NCBI RefSeq assembly: GCF_009765905.1
Contig: NZ_LMUO01000015.1
Location: 1,212,575-1,276,574 of the forward strand
DNA from: Mucilaginibacter sp. L196
GTDB lineage: Bacteria; Bacteroidota; Bacteroidia; Sphingobacteriales; Sphingobacteriaceae
Direction: 5' to 3'
Length of the DNA stretch: 64,000 nt
Part shown: positions 8,931 through 17,603 of the stretch, piece by piece
Layout: each line of letters starts with the position of its first letter
How positions within the stretch are numbered: the stretch's first letter is position 1
Notes under the pieces: model-generated
Databases searched by the model: none
What the model was told of the DNA's origin: nothing
What the model saw: the letters and a program-made list of their open reading frames with translations, nothing else
Made by a program: the position numbers and the translations under genes

Positions 8931-11063
8931 ATGAAAAAAGATACGATAGGAGAACCGCTGAACCGGGTGGATGGCAGGTTAAAAGTAACCGGTGGTGCAA
9001 AATATTCCGGTGAATATAAGTTCCCAAATTTAACTTACGCGGTGCTTGTACCCACCACCATTACGAATGGTACCGTTACCGCTGTCGATATCAGGGCAGC
9101 GAAATACGCGCCGGGTGTATTAGCAGTAATTACGCCATTTAACGCACCCAAAGTGCCCGGTTACCAGCCCGACGCTAAAAAGCCTGTAAAAGGCTTAAAG
9201 CTATTTAATGATAACCAGATTCATTTTAACGGCCAGCCAATAGCCCTGGTTGTAGCGGATACTTTTGAGCGCGCCACTTACGCAGCCTCCCTGGTAAAAG
9301 CCACTTACCAGGCACAGCCATTTGAAACCAACTTTCATAAAAACTTCGACAGCGGTGTAACACCGGATGGCGGTAAGTATAAAGATTATGTACGCGGCGA
9401 AGCCGATGCATATAAAAACGCGCCTGTAAAAATTGAGCAGGAATATATACAGCCATCAGAAATGCATAACCCAATGGAATTACATGTAACCACCGCCTAT
9501 TGGGAGGGTGATGATCATGTGACCGTTTATACCAAATCACAAGGGGTAATGAGTTCGCAAAGGGCGGTTGCTGCCGCTTTTGATCTCGAGCCAACGAATG
9601 TGCAGATCAATTCGCGTTTTGTGGGCGGTGCCTTTGGTTCCTCATTGCGTACCTGGCCGCATGAGATAGCGGCTGTACAGGCGGCAAGACTGGTTAAACG
9701 CCCGGTAAAATTGACACTTACTCGTGAGCAAATGTTTACATTGGTAGGCTACCGGCCGCTAACCATCCAAAAAATAGGATTAGGCGCTACCGCGGATGGA
9801 AAGTTAGTTGGTATTACCCATGAATCGCATTCGCAAACTGCCGTATATGAAGAATTTACGGAAGGCGCGGTAAATGTTTCCAGGTTCCTCTACCAAAGCC
9901 CTAATGCCAATACCCGTTACAAAGTGGTGCCGTTGAATATCGGCGTGCCTGCGCCCATGCGAGGTCCCGGTGAATCAACCGGCGCTTACGCGCTGGAATC
10001 GGCTATGGATGAACTGTCCTATGCCTTAAACCTCGACCCTATTGAGTTAAGACTAAGAAATTATACTGATGCCGACCAGGAACGCAACCTACCCTGGTCG
10101 AGCAAATATTTAAAAGAATGTTATCAATTAGGTGCCGATCGTATCGGATGGAGCAATCGCGCGCAAAAACCCGGTACGGTAAAAGACGGCGACTGGTTAG
10201 TAGGTTATGGCATTGGCTGTGGTGCCTTCGGCGCTTATCGCGGCCACGCCGAAGCTAAAATCAAACTCATGGCCGATGGAAGCGTAAATATTCAAAGTGC
10301 CACAACCGATATTGGGCCCGGCACCAATACCGCCATGATTGTGATCGCGGCAGACACGTTAGGCCTACCCGCAGAAAAGATCACTTTCGATCTCGGTAAT
10401 TCCTCCTTACCGCCTGCACCTACACAGGGCGGTTCGTCAACGGTTTCATCCGTTGGCTCAGCCGTGCATGATGTTTGCGTAGCCTTGAAACAAAAACTAT
10501 ACATATTACAAGGTAAGCCACAGGATAGTACGGATGATATTGATTATGCCGGCGTTTTAAAACAGCAAAATTTACCATATCTGGAAGTAACAAAAGGATC
10601 ACAAAGTGGCGATAACGCCAAAAATTACTCGATGTACTCCTTTTCGGCACATTTTGCCAAAGTTTATGTACACCCGCTAACCGGTGTGGTAAAGATCAAG
10701 AACCTGATCGCTGTGGTTGATGCTGGTAAAATAGTGAACCATAAAACAGCAGCCAGCCAGATGAAGGGCGGCGCGGTTGGCGGCATCGGCATGGCTATGA
10801 CCGAAGAAGCCATCATTGACGACCGTTTTGGCCGCTATGTTAATGGGAATTTCGCAGACTACCATGTACCAGTGAATGCCGACATCCCCCAGATCGAGGC
10901 TATCTTTATTGATAAGGCCGACCCTATCATCAATCCGGTCGGTACCAAAGGCATCGGGGAAATTTCATTGATTGGCGTAGCACCCGCCATTGCAAACGCG
11001 GTTTACAATGCCACCGGTATACGGGTAAGGGATCTGCCAATCACACCCGATAAGCTCATTTAG
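8931..11063 (+). CDS. Molybdenum hydroxylase catalytic subunit (PaoC-like)
   Basis: The 710-aa protein spans the two aldehyde oxidase/xanthine dehydrogenase domains: a hammerhead near the N-terminus (GEPLNRVDGRLKVTGGAKYSGEY) and molybdopterin-binding segments (FVGGAFGSS, PMRGPGESTGAYALESAMDE, TTDIGPGTNT, TQGGSSTVSSVGSAV). The catalytic base is E677 in GTKGIGEISL near the C-terminus. It has no signal peptide of its own, consistent with co-export with the Tat-bearing small subunit. It probably binds molybdopterin cytosine dinucleotide, since a MocA-like cytidylyltransferase lies in the same operon. Aldehydes are the likeliest substrates by analogy; this is not shown. Confidence 0.9.
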   Translation: MKKDTIGEPLNRVDGRLKVTGGAKYSGEYKFPNLTYAVLVPTTITNGTVTAVDIRAAKYAPGVLAVITPFNAPKVPGYQPDAKKPVKGLKLFNDNQIHFNGQPIALVVADTFERATYAASLVKATYQAQPFETNFHKNFDSGVTPDGGKYKDYVRGEADAYKNAPVKIEQEYIQPSEMHNPMELHVTTAYWEGDDHVTVYTKSQGVMSSQRAVAAAFDLEPTNVQINSRFVGGAFGSSLRTWPHEIAAVQAARLVKRPVKLTLTREQMFTLVGYRPLTIQKIGLGATADGKLVGITHESHSQTAVYEEFTEGAVNVSRFLYQSPNANTRYKVVPLNIGVPAPMRGPGESTGAYALESAMDELSYALNLDPIELRLRNYTDADQERNLPWSSKYLKECYQLGADRIGWSNRAQKPGTVKDGDWLVGYGIGCGAFGAYRGHAEAKIKLMADGSVNIQSATTDIGPGTNTAMIVIAADTLGLPAEKITFDLGNSSLPPAPTQGGSSTVSSVGSAVHDVCVALKQKLYILQGKPQDSTDDIDYAGVLKQQNLPYLEVTKGSQSGDNAKNYSMYSFSAHFAKVYVHPLTGVVKIKNLIAVVDAGKIVNHKTAASQMKGGAVGGIGMAMTEEAIIDDRFGRYVNGNFADYHVPVNADIPQIEAIFIDKADPIINPVGTKGIGEISLIGVAPAIANAVYNATGIRVRDLPITPDKLI

Positions 11064-11070
11064 AATTACT

Positions 11071-12180
11071 ATGAAGGAGATCATCGATATTGTCGACGCT
11101 TACGCGATAGCCAGCAGGCAGGGCAAAAAAACGGCCCTGGCCACTGTGGTATTGGTGGAGGGTTCGGCTTACCGGAAAGCCGGCGCAAGAATGCTGATCA
11201 CCGAGGACGGACAGCTAACTGGTGCGATTAGCGGGGGATGTTTGGAGGGCGATGCTTTACGTAAAGCAAGGATGGTAATCTTACAGCAGGAAGCATTACT
11301 GGTTACCTATGATACTATGGATGATGACGATGCCAAACTAGGTGTTGGCCTTGGCTGTAATGGCATCATTCATATCCTTATTGAACCAATACATGAACGA
11401 TCAAACAATCCAATAGATCTGTTAAAAACGATCATAGCCACGCGTGGCTATGCGGTACTGGTTACTTTATTTTCCATTGAAAACCGGAAAGCTCCACAGC
11501 CGGGCACCTGTTTATCCCTTACCCACCATAAAATGCTCGCTAATGGACTGGAAAACCTGCCCTTTCAAAATGAACTATCAATAGATGCCAGAGACGCTTT
11601 AACCAATCAATCATCTTCGATTTTTAACTATAATAATTATACTGCATTTATTGAATGCGTGAAGCCATTGATATCTTTGGTTATTATTGGTGCAGGAAAT
11701 GATGCTATTCCATTAACCAAAATAGCCGCCGTATTAGGCTGGGACATTACCGTAATTGATGGCCGGCCAAACTATGCTGTAGCTGATCGTTTTCGGCTAG
11801 CCCAAAAAGTATTGGTCGCCAAACCTGAACAGGTATTGGATAACCTGGAATTAAATGAATGGACAGCCTTTGTGCTGATGACCCATAATTATAATTATGA
11901 GATCGCTTTTTTAAAGGAACTATTACCTTTAAAGGTATCCTACATAGGTATTCTGGGGCCAAAAAAGAAACTGGAACGCATGCTGGGCGAGCTGGAAGAC
12001 AAAGGTGCACACATTACTGATGAAAATATGGATGCTATACACGGGCCGGTAGGATTGGATATCGGATCAGAAAATGCTGAAGAGATCGCTTTATCCATCA
12101 TTGCAGAGATCAAAGCAGTATTCTCTGCAAGAAGCGGCAACCCGTTAAAATATAAAACTTCCGTTATACATAGCTTATAA
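11071..12180 (+). CDS. XdhC/CoxI-family molybdenum cofactor chaperone
   Basis: The protein is 369 aa. The N-terminal XdhC_CoxI part carries GSAYRKAGARMLI and GAISGGCLEGD; the C-terminal Rossmann-like XdhC_C part carries LVIIGAGNDAIPLTKIAAVLGW and LMTHNYNYEIAFL with IGILGPKKK. Family members bind sulfurated molybdenum cofactor and insert it into the cognate hydroxylase (PaoD, XdhC). The gene starts 7 bp after the catalytic subunit and precedes the nucleotidyltransferase, so it belongs to the maturation end of this operon. Confidence 0.9.
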   Translation: MKEIIDIVDAYAIASRQGKKTALATVVLVEGSAYRKAGARMLITEDGQLTGAISGGCLEGDALRKARMVILQQEALLVTYDTMDDDDAKLGVGLGCNGIIHILIEPIHERSNNPIDLLKTIIATRGYAVLVTLFSIENRKAPQPGTCLSLTHHKMLANGLENLPFQNELSIDARDALTNQSSSIFNYNNYTAFIECVKPLISLVIIGAGNDAIPLTKIAAVLGWDITVIDGRPNYAVADRFRLAQKVLVAKPEQVLDNLELNEWTAFVLMTHNYNYEIAFLKELLPLKVSYIGILGPKKKLERMLGELEDKGAHITDENMDAIHGPVGLDIGSENAEEIALSIIAEIKAVFSARSGNPLKYKTSVIHSL

Positions 12181-12187
12181 TATAACG

Positions 12188-12760
12188 ATGACCGGCCTTA
12201 TTATACTTGCAGCAGGAGAATCAGGCAGACTGGGACGGCCCAAACAAAACCTTTTATTTCAGGGGCAGACACTTTTGCAAAGGGCTGTTGGAACCGCGCT
12301 GGCTTCGGCTTGCGTGCCGGTCATGGTTATACTTGGCGCTAATGCTGATCAGATCGCGCCTATTGCAAACGCCGACATCATTTATAATGATGACTGGAAG
12401 GGAGGCATGGCTTCATCCATACGACTTGCTGTTAGCGCAATAACAAAAGATGCTACCATTAGTGCGATTATTATTATGCTGTGTGACCAACCTTTTGTAA
12501 GCGCGGAATTGCTTAATTCAATGATCACAACGCAGCTTCAGACAGGTAAATCCATAGTGGCCTGCACATATAATGGCACCACGGGCGCACCTGTGTTATT
12601 TACTAAAGCATGGTTTCCTGAATTGTTGCTATTACAGGGACAGGAAGGTGCTAAAAAAATCATCAAAAACCACCCGGAACATGTGGCCACGGTAACGTTT
12701 AAGCAAGGAAGTATTGATATCGATACACAGGCAGATTACGATAATTTGGCCAATTTGTAA
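12188..12760 (+). CDS. MocA-like molybdenum cofactor cytidylyltransferase
   Basis: The 190-aa MobA/MocA-fold nucleotidyltransferase opens with LIILAAGESGRLGRPKQ (the GxGxRLG..K signature) and has the metal-binding LCDQPF motif, the form seen in MocA (CTP users) and related proteins. It probably converts molybdopterin-Mo to its cytosine dinucleotide for the upstream hydroxylase. The start is 7 bp after the XdhC gene and it is the last gene of the operon, convergent with the helicase gene. The short inverted repeat AACGC-GCTA-GCGTT just after its stop has no T-tail. Confidence 0.82.
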   Translation: MTGLIILAAGESGRLGRPKQNLLFQGQTLLQRAVGTALASACVPVMVILGANADQIAPIANADIIYNDDWKGGMASSIRLAVSAITKDATISAIIIMLCDQPFVSAELLNSMITTQLQTGKSIVACTYNGTTGAPVLFTKAWFPELLLLQGQEGAKKIIKNHPEHVATVTFKQGSIDIDTQADYDNLANL

Positions 12761-12823
12761 AACGCGCTAGCGTTGTAGTGAAATCTTAATTTTTCAGGCA
12801 ATGCTGGTGAAGACACGTTGAGA

Positions 12824-14815
12824 TCAAAACAAGTTAACCTGTTCCGCTCCCCCACCCGATAACTCACGCTGGTAAACACGGATGAGCCCGATTAGTTCCG
12901 CGCCATATTGGCCAGCCTTATGCGGCCCAACTCCTTTAATGCCGCTCAATGCCTTAAGCGTCTCCGGCAGCTTCTCCGCAATAGCCGCTACTGTTTTCTC
13001 AGATAGTATCATGCTTGGCATCACCTCATCCGCTAATGCCTTTACTTCCCGCCACTCAAGTAACCGCTCATAGAGTAATTCATTGGGTAGCGCATTTAAC
13101 GCCTTTAAATAAGAATACAAAGGCGTCGCCAATTTATTTTTAGCCAGCGCCAGGTAACTATCTGTGGCAAAAGGATGAACTGCGAAACACTCCAGTAAAC
13201 GGATACGGTTCATCAGCCAGCTAATCAACTGGTCCGCCTTAGCCGCCCTATCTTTTGACTGGCCAATGAGCGATGGTAATTGCAGATGCAGCGATTCGAT
13301 AGCCGCCAGGGATTTCTCCAAAAAATAGCTTGCCGCTTGTGGACTTCGTTCAGGATTTAATTGTTTAATAAACTTTTCAGCCACGTTTAAAATATCGCTT
13401 TTGAACGTCGGTAGCATCAAGTCAAAACCGTTAAGTTTAACTTGCAGTGGAACAAAATTAAACAATTCTGTCAGCAGGAACCTTCGGTATAATTCTTGGG
13501 CATGCTCCAAGCTTTTCGCATCAGGAGCAATAGTTTTAGCCTGCTCGGTAAAACGGGCGACGGCAGGATCACCGATGATATTATGCGCAGCTATCGGGTT
13601 ACGCAATATCATCCCGGATAAGGTTCGGCAGCGGCTCAAAGCCACATAAGCCTGCCCATGCGCGAATGATTCCGAAACATCGATGATCGCCTTATCAAAA
13701 CTCAAACCCTGGCTTTTATGGATCGTAATCGCCCAGGCTAGTTTTAACGGTATCTGTGCAAAACTACCTACATTTGTTTCATTGATTGCCTCACCCGCCA
13801 ATTGATATTTCACATTTGTCCATTCCAGTGCCTCAACCGAAAGTTCCTTTTCTTCACGTCCGCATTGCACAAAAACAGTCTTGTCCTCAATACGGGTTAC
13901 CGTTCCAATCTTGCCATTATAAAATAGCTTTTCTGCTGAACTATCATTTTTCACAAACATCACCTGCGCACCGGTCTTCAGCTTTAAACTGGTTTCTGTC
14001 GGATAGGCATCCTTTGGAAACTCTCCGCGAATCGTCGCAGTAAACTCTATTTCATTACCCGCCAATGCATCCAAAAACTCCGAATTGACTTGTTGGGCAA
14101 TCCCGTTATGAGTGGTTAGTGTGATATAAGGATCTTCGGCAGTAGGTCGAAAATCCGGTACATAGCGTGCATTCAGCAACGCTAAACTTTCAGGGCTGAG
14201 TTGTTGGTTGCGTACCTCATTTAAAATATCCACAAAAGCCTGCTCCTTTTGCCGAAACACATGGTTGAGTTCAATGCGCACATAAGCCGCTTTTTGCATT
14301 ACCAGGCTGCTAAAGAAATACGGGGTCGCATAGTGGGGCCGTAGGATACCCCATTCTTCCTCGCGAATGATCGGGCTTAGCTGAGACAAATCCCCGATTA
14401 ATAACAATTGTACCCCGCCAAAAGGATAAGTCGAACCTTTGATGTTCCTTAGGATCAGATCGATTTGGTCCAGCACATCCGGCCTGACCATACTGATTTC
14501 GTCAATAATTAACAACTCCAAAGCAGCTAACAATTCTTTTTTTTCCAGGCTGTAATGTACTTCCGGTCGTTCCGTGCCACCGGGTATCAGTGGCCCGAAT
14601 GGCAGTTGAAAGAAAGAATGAATAGTCATTCCACCTGCATTGATCGCTGCCACACCCGTCGGCGCCACTACCGCCAGTTTCTTTTTGGAAGTATGCCGCA
14701 GGTTTTGCAGAAACGTAGTTTTACCTGTTCCCGCCTTACCCGTCAGGAAAACCACAGTATTCGTACTTTCTAAGTAATCATAAGCCAGTTGCATCACTGG
14801 ATTGAACTCCGTCAT
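12824..14815 (-). CDS. Pif1/RecD2-like AAA helicase with HRDC/HhH tail
   Basis: The protein is about 663 aa from ATG 14815 (MTEFNPVMQLAYDYLES); a start at 14836 would add seven residues. Walker A is LTGKAGTGKTTFLQ, then VVAPTGVAAINAGGMTIHSFF (motif Ia), Walker B LLIIDEISMVRPD, a GDLSQLSP motif, and late helicase motifs WAITIHKSQGLSFDKAI and YVALSRCRTLSGMIL typical of Pif1/RecD superfamily 1B. The last about 100 residues form an HRDC-like or helix-hairpin-helix region (LSGIKGVGPHKAGQYGAELI). It probably acts in DNA repair or replication; the gene is monocistronic and common in Bacteroidota. Confidence 0.88.
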   Translation of the reverse strand: MTEFNPVMQLAYDYLESTNTVVFLTGKAGTGKTTFLQNLRHTSKKKLAVVAPTGVAAINAGGMTIHSFFQLPFGPLIPGGTERPEVHYSLEKKELLAALELLIIDEISMVRPDVLDQIDLILRNIKGSTYPFGGVQLLLIGDLSQLSPIIREEEWGILRPHYATPYFFSSLVMQKAAYVRIELNHVFRQKEQAFVDILNEVRNQQLSPESLALLNARYVPDFRPTAEDPYITLTTHNGIAQQVNSEFLDALAGNEIEFTATIRGEFPKDAYPTETSLKLKTGAQVMFVKNDSSAEKLFYNGKIGTVTRIEDKTVFVQCGREEKELSVEALEWTNVKYQLAGEAINETNVGSFAQIPLKLAWAITIHKSQGLSFDKAIIDVSESFAHGQAYVALSRCRTLSGMILRNPIAAHNIIGDPAVARFTEQAKTIAPDAKSLEHAQELYRRFLLTELFNFVPLQVKLNGFDLMLPTFKSDILNVAEKFIKQLNPERSPQAASYFLEKSLAAIESLHLQLPSLIGQSKDRAAKADQLISWLMNRIRLLECFAVHPFATDSYLALAKNKLATPLYSYLKALNALPNELLYERLLEWREVKALADEVMPSMILSEKTVAAIAEKLPETLKALSGIKGVGPHKAGQYGAELIGLIRVYQRELSGGGAEQVNLF

Positions 14816-15074
14816 CTTACCTGCAATGTTAAACAATCATCTAAAATTCTATCCCTTATAAAACACCTCTTTTTCGATTTTTTATCCACAGGCATATTGC
14901 GTACATTGGAAGCAGGCTTCGTTGTTTCATCCTCCAGTGTCATAAAATATTGGGGTGGGATTTCGATTAATGAGAAAAAATAACTAATTAAGCAAAAATG
15001 TCTTAACCTGTCACACTTCATGCTAGTTATAATCCGATTTAAGCACCTCCACTATTCTCTTATTAAATCTTATA

Positions 15075-15719
15075 ATGAAATCTCCTAGTGCCATTATTTA
15101 CGACCTCGACAATACAATTTATCCTGTCAGTGCTATATCCAAGGATGTTGCATCACCAGTTTTTAATGCAATTCTAGATGTGGGGAAAAAACATTTTCCA
15201 ATTACAAAGCTACAAGAGATCATGAACGATTGCTATAGAATATCTATACGCGAGATAATCAAGAAATATGAATTCCCTGTTGAGATGGTCAATATCGTTG
15301 AAATTGCTTTCGATAAAATGACTATTGATTATCAACTAGATACATATTCAGACTATCCGGCCATAAAGAATATATCTGGCCGGCGTTTTTTAGTTACTTC
15401 AGGTCATTTTAAGTTCCAGAATCTTAAAATCGATAATCTTAGCATTCGTAAGGATTTTGATGAAATTTTCATACATGACGATGATGATGAAGGTTGTATA
15501 GGAAAAACGAGAATCTTTACACAGATATTAAAGAACTTTAATCTTGATAAAGAAAGTGTTATAATAGTTGGAGATAGCATTAACTCAGAAATAGCTGCCG
15601 GGAAAAACCTAGAATTAATTACAGTCCAAATTTTGCGCCATGGAGTAAAGAAATCTGCTGGCGCTACTCATTATATTAAAAATTTTCACGACTTGGCCTA
15701 CCTCATAAAAAAAGCATAA
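15075..15719 (+). CDS. HAD-superfamily hydrolase (pyrimidine 5'-nucleotidase-like)
   Basis: The 214-aa protein carries the four HAD motifs: I, YDLDNTIYP with nucleophile D10 and acid D12; II, LVTSGH; III, the lysine in GCIGKTRIF; IV, VIIVGDSINSEIAAGKN. A helical cap lies between motifs I and II. YDLDNT(I/L)YP is typical of the SDT1/PPM-like nucleotidase branch, but the substrate is unknown. It stands alone, convergent with aspartate kinase. Confidence 0.82.
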   Translation: MKSPSAIIYDLDNTIYPVSAISKDVASPVFNAILDVGKKHFPITKLQEIMNDCYRISIREIIKKYEFPVEMVNIVEIAFDKMTIDYQLDTYSDYPAIKNISGRRFLVTSGHFKFQNLKIDNLSIRKDFDEIFIHDDDDEGCIGKTRIFTQILKNFNLDKESVIIVGDSINSEIAAGKNLELITVQILRHGVKKSAGATHYIKNFHDLAYLIKKA

Positions 15720-15798
15720 AACAAACTATAAACATTGAACCAGACCACCTGATTCCGGCGCAAGCACTTGGATGGAAAAAGCTTGAAACATAGGAATC

Positions 15799-17163
15799 TT
15801 ACCCTACCACTTTATTTAATGCGATGATGGCCGTCTTGAACTGCGCTCGTTCGATCAAGAATTGAATGTTGACTTTGCCTTTGGCGACACCCGCACTGAT
15901 GATGTTGATCTCGTATTTGGCGAGGGCTCTGGCAGCGTTGGCGAGGAGACCGGGCTGGTCCATGTTAGTGCCGAGGAGACAGACCATCGCGACGGGTTCG
16001 GTGCTTACTTTTTCGAATTGCTTTTCCAGGTCGGTGATGAGTTCTGGTTTGAAGTCGCTTTCCCAGATGACGATGCTGATGCTGTTGGCGCTGGTAACTT
16101 TGAAAGTGTAACTAACGCCATGCTGGTAAAAGAGCTGCATGATGGCTAGGTCGGAGCCGACGTTGCCAGTCATCAGCGGGTCGTAGATATCGATCAGGAG
16201 TTGCTGGTCGGTGCCAGTGATCACTTCTACCCTTTTAATCTTGCTGATGTAATCTTTGGTGATGAGGGTGCCGGGATGAGCCGGTTCAAAAGTATTCTTG
16301 ATCCGCAGGTGTATACCGGCCATTTCCAACGGTTTGGCTGCTTTGGGATGGATGGCTTCCATACCTACGTCGGCGAGTTGATCGGCAATATCATAATTGG
16401 TATTGCCGACGGGCTTAACGTTCTCTATACCCACCAGGCCGGGATCTGCCGTGGATAAATGGTATTCCTTATGGATAATGGCTTCCTGTGGTTTTAAAAT
16501 TTCGGCGATCTTACTAAAAGTGACTTCGGAATACCCCCTATCAAACTCGCGCATAATACCTTCAGTCCCCTTGGCATAGCCTGTCGTGATACAGATGCAG
16601 TTGCTCAGATCAATAGCCCTAAAAGCATCAGCGATCCGCTCGCTGATGGTCAGCGCGCGACGATCCTCAAAACCCGACAGGTCAATGAGTTTGGCATTGA
16701 TGCCTTTGCGCTGGAGTATATCAGCAAGAACATAAGCCGAATGAGTCTCACCAATAGAAGCTAATATTTCCCGGGCGGCCAGCAGGATACCCTCGTTGAG
16801 GTAACCCGAAGCGAGCATGGTTGTGGCGCTTTCCAAATAGGTCAGCGCTTTGGCAATGTGCCGGTCAATAAAATCATTGGCTTTGGCCACATCAAGACCA
16901 AGCGTTCCAAATGATTGATTCAGCGATTTTAGTTGGTTTGCAACCTCGGTGAGCGTCTCATGATAATCTTCATTATTCGCCAGTTTGTGATAAACGCCCG
17001 GCGCCTTGGTTTTCTTGTTTTCTAATAACAAGTTGGTCACACCCGAAAACGCCGATACCACGAACACACGGTCCTGCAGCTGCCCATTAAAATAAATAAT
17101 ATTTTCGATCACTTCTTTGAGCGCACTCATCGAAGTCCCGCCGATCTTTTCTACCGTTAGCAT
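15799..17163 (-). CDS. Aspartate kinase
   Basis: The 454-aa enzyme phosphorylates L-aspartate, the first step toward Lys, Met and Thr. The N-terminal motif is VEKIGGTSMS in place of the usual K(F/Y)GGTS; a kinase domain of about 290 residues has FVVSAFSGVTNLLL, TTGYAKGTEG and NYDIADQLADVGMEAIHPKA. A pair of ACT domains follows (VEVITGTDQQLLIDIYDP and VCLLGTNMDQPGLLANAARAL), implying amino-acid feedback. VEKIGGTSM resembles the aspartate kinases of ectoine loci, but no ectoine genes are present. The gene is monocistronic. Confidence 0.9.
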   Translation of the reverse strand: MLTVEKIGGTSMSALKEVIENIIYFNGQLQDRVFVVSAFSGVTNLLLENKKTKAPGVYHKLANNEDYHETLTEVANQLKSLNQSFGTLGLDVAKANDFIDRHIAKALTYLESATTMLASGYLNEGILLAAREILASIGETHSAYVLADILQRKGINAKLIDLSGFEDRRALTISERIADAFRAIDLSNCICITTGYAKGTEGIMREFDRGYSEVTFSKIAEILKPQEAIIHKEYHLSTADPGLVGIENVKPVGNTNYDIADQLADVGMEAIHPKAAKPLEMAGIHLRIKNTFEPAHPGTLITKDYISKIKRVEVITGTDQQLLIDIYDPLMTGNVGSDLAIMQLFYQHGVSYTFKVTSANSISIVIWESDFKPELITDLEKQFEKVSTEPVAMVCLLGTNMDQPGLLANAARALAKYEINIISAGVAKGKVNIQFLIERAQFKTAIIALNKVVG

Positions 17164-17230
17164 AATTCAAATTAAAAATCCGAAACTAAGGATTTTTAAT
17201 CTTTATAAAAACAGGGAGTGGCAGCAGGCA

Positions 17231-17362
17231 TTATTTCTTTTTGCCTGCGGATACGTCATCCTTAGAAACTGTTTTCTTACCGCTCTGATAATCAGATGTA
17301 CTTTTTTTACCGTCAGTTGCCGGGGCCTTTTTAACGTTCTTACTGCCTTTGTCTTTGCTCAT
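17231..17362 (-). CDS. 43-aa lysine-rich small protein
   Basis: A short open frame runs from ATG 17362 to TAA 17231, reading MSKDKGSKNVKKAPATD, then a KKS..SDYQSGKK segment and a KKK end. It is strongly basic, low in hydrophobics and probably disordered. Short basic proteins with this K/S/D flavour and an SDY(K/Q)SG motif are familiar from Sphingobacteriaceae genomes, but no function is known. It lies in the 440-bp gap between aspartate kinase and the MFS gene. Confidence 0.55.
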   Translation of the reverse strand: MSKDKGSKNVKKAPATDGKKSTSDYQSGKKTVSKDDVSAGKKK

Positions 17363-17382
17363 GATTGTTGGTTTTAATTTAA

Positions 17383-17520
17383 CTAGCTTGTTCTGTCAGG
17401 AAAGCGATCAGGTGTACTTCCAGTAATCGCATTGATATAATCAACGAATCCGGTTTTCAATAAGCCGAACAGCGTTTCCGCATTTAAGGGTTTTACATTT
17501 TGGATAACAGTCATACCCAT
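17383..17520 (-). CDS. Possible 45-aa small ORF
   Basis: The frame from ATG 17520 to TAG 17383 encodes MGMTVIQNVKPLNAETLFGLL, then a TGFVDYINAITGSTPDRF segment. The frame is open 27 nt further upstream, to a stop. It looks coding in composition and is followed 20 bp later by the 43-aa gene on the same strand. It resembles no family I recognise; it could be a genuine small protein or the tail of a lost gene. Confidence 0.25.
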   Translation of the reverse strand: MGMTVIQNVKPLNAETLFGLLKTGFVDYINAITGSTPDRFPDRTS

Positions 17521-17603
17521 GCACAAGCATTCGGCAGGCGTTATGTTTGAGGATGCGACGATTTAATTTTCCGGCTATCCCATCTGATGATTAGCTTTGC
17601 CGC

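Noticed and set aside
12761..12774. Inverted repeat AACGC-GCTA-GCGTT as terminator of the molybdenum operon
   Set aside because: Only five base pairs and no T-run follows on either strand.
14812..15021. 69-codon minus-strand frame just upstream of the helicase
   Set aside because: It overlaps the helicase start in another frame and matches nothing known; a stretch of MTLEDETTKPASNV looks coding but is too short to support.
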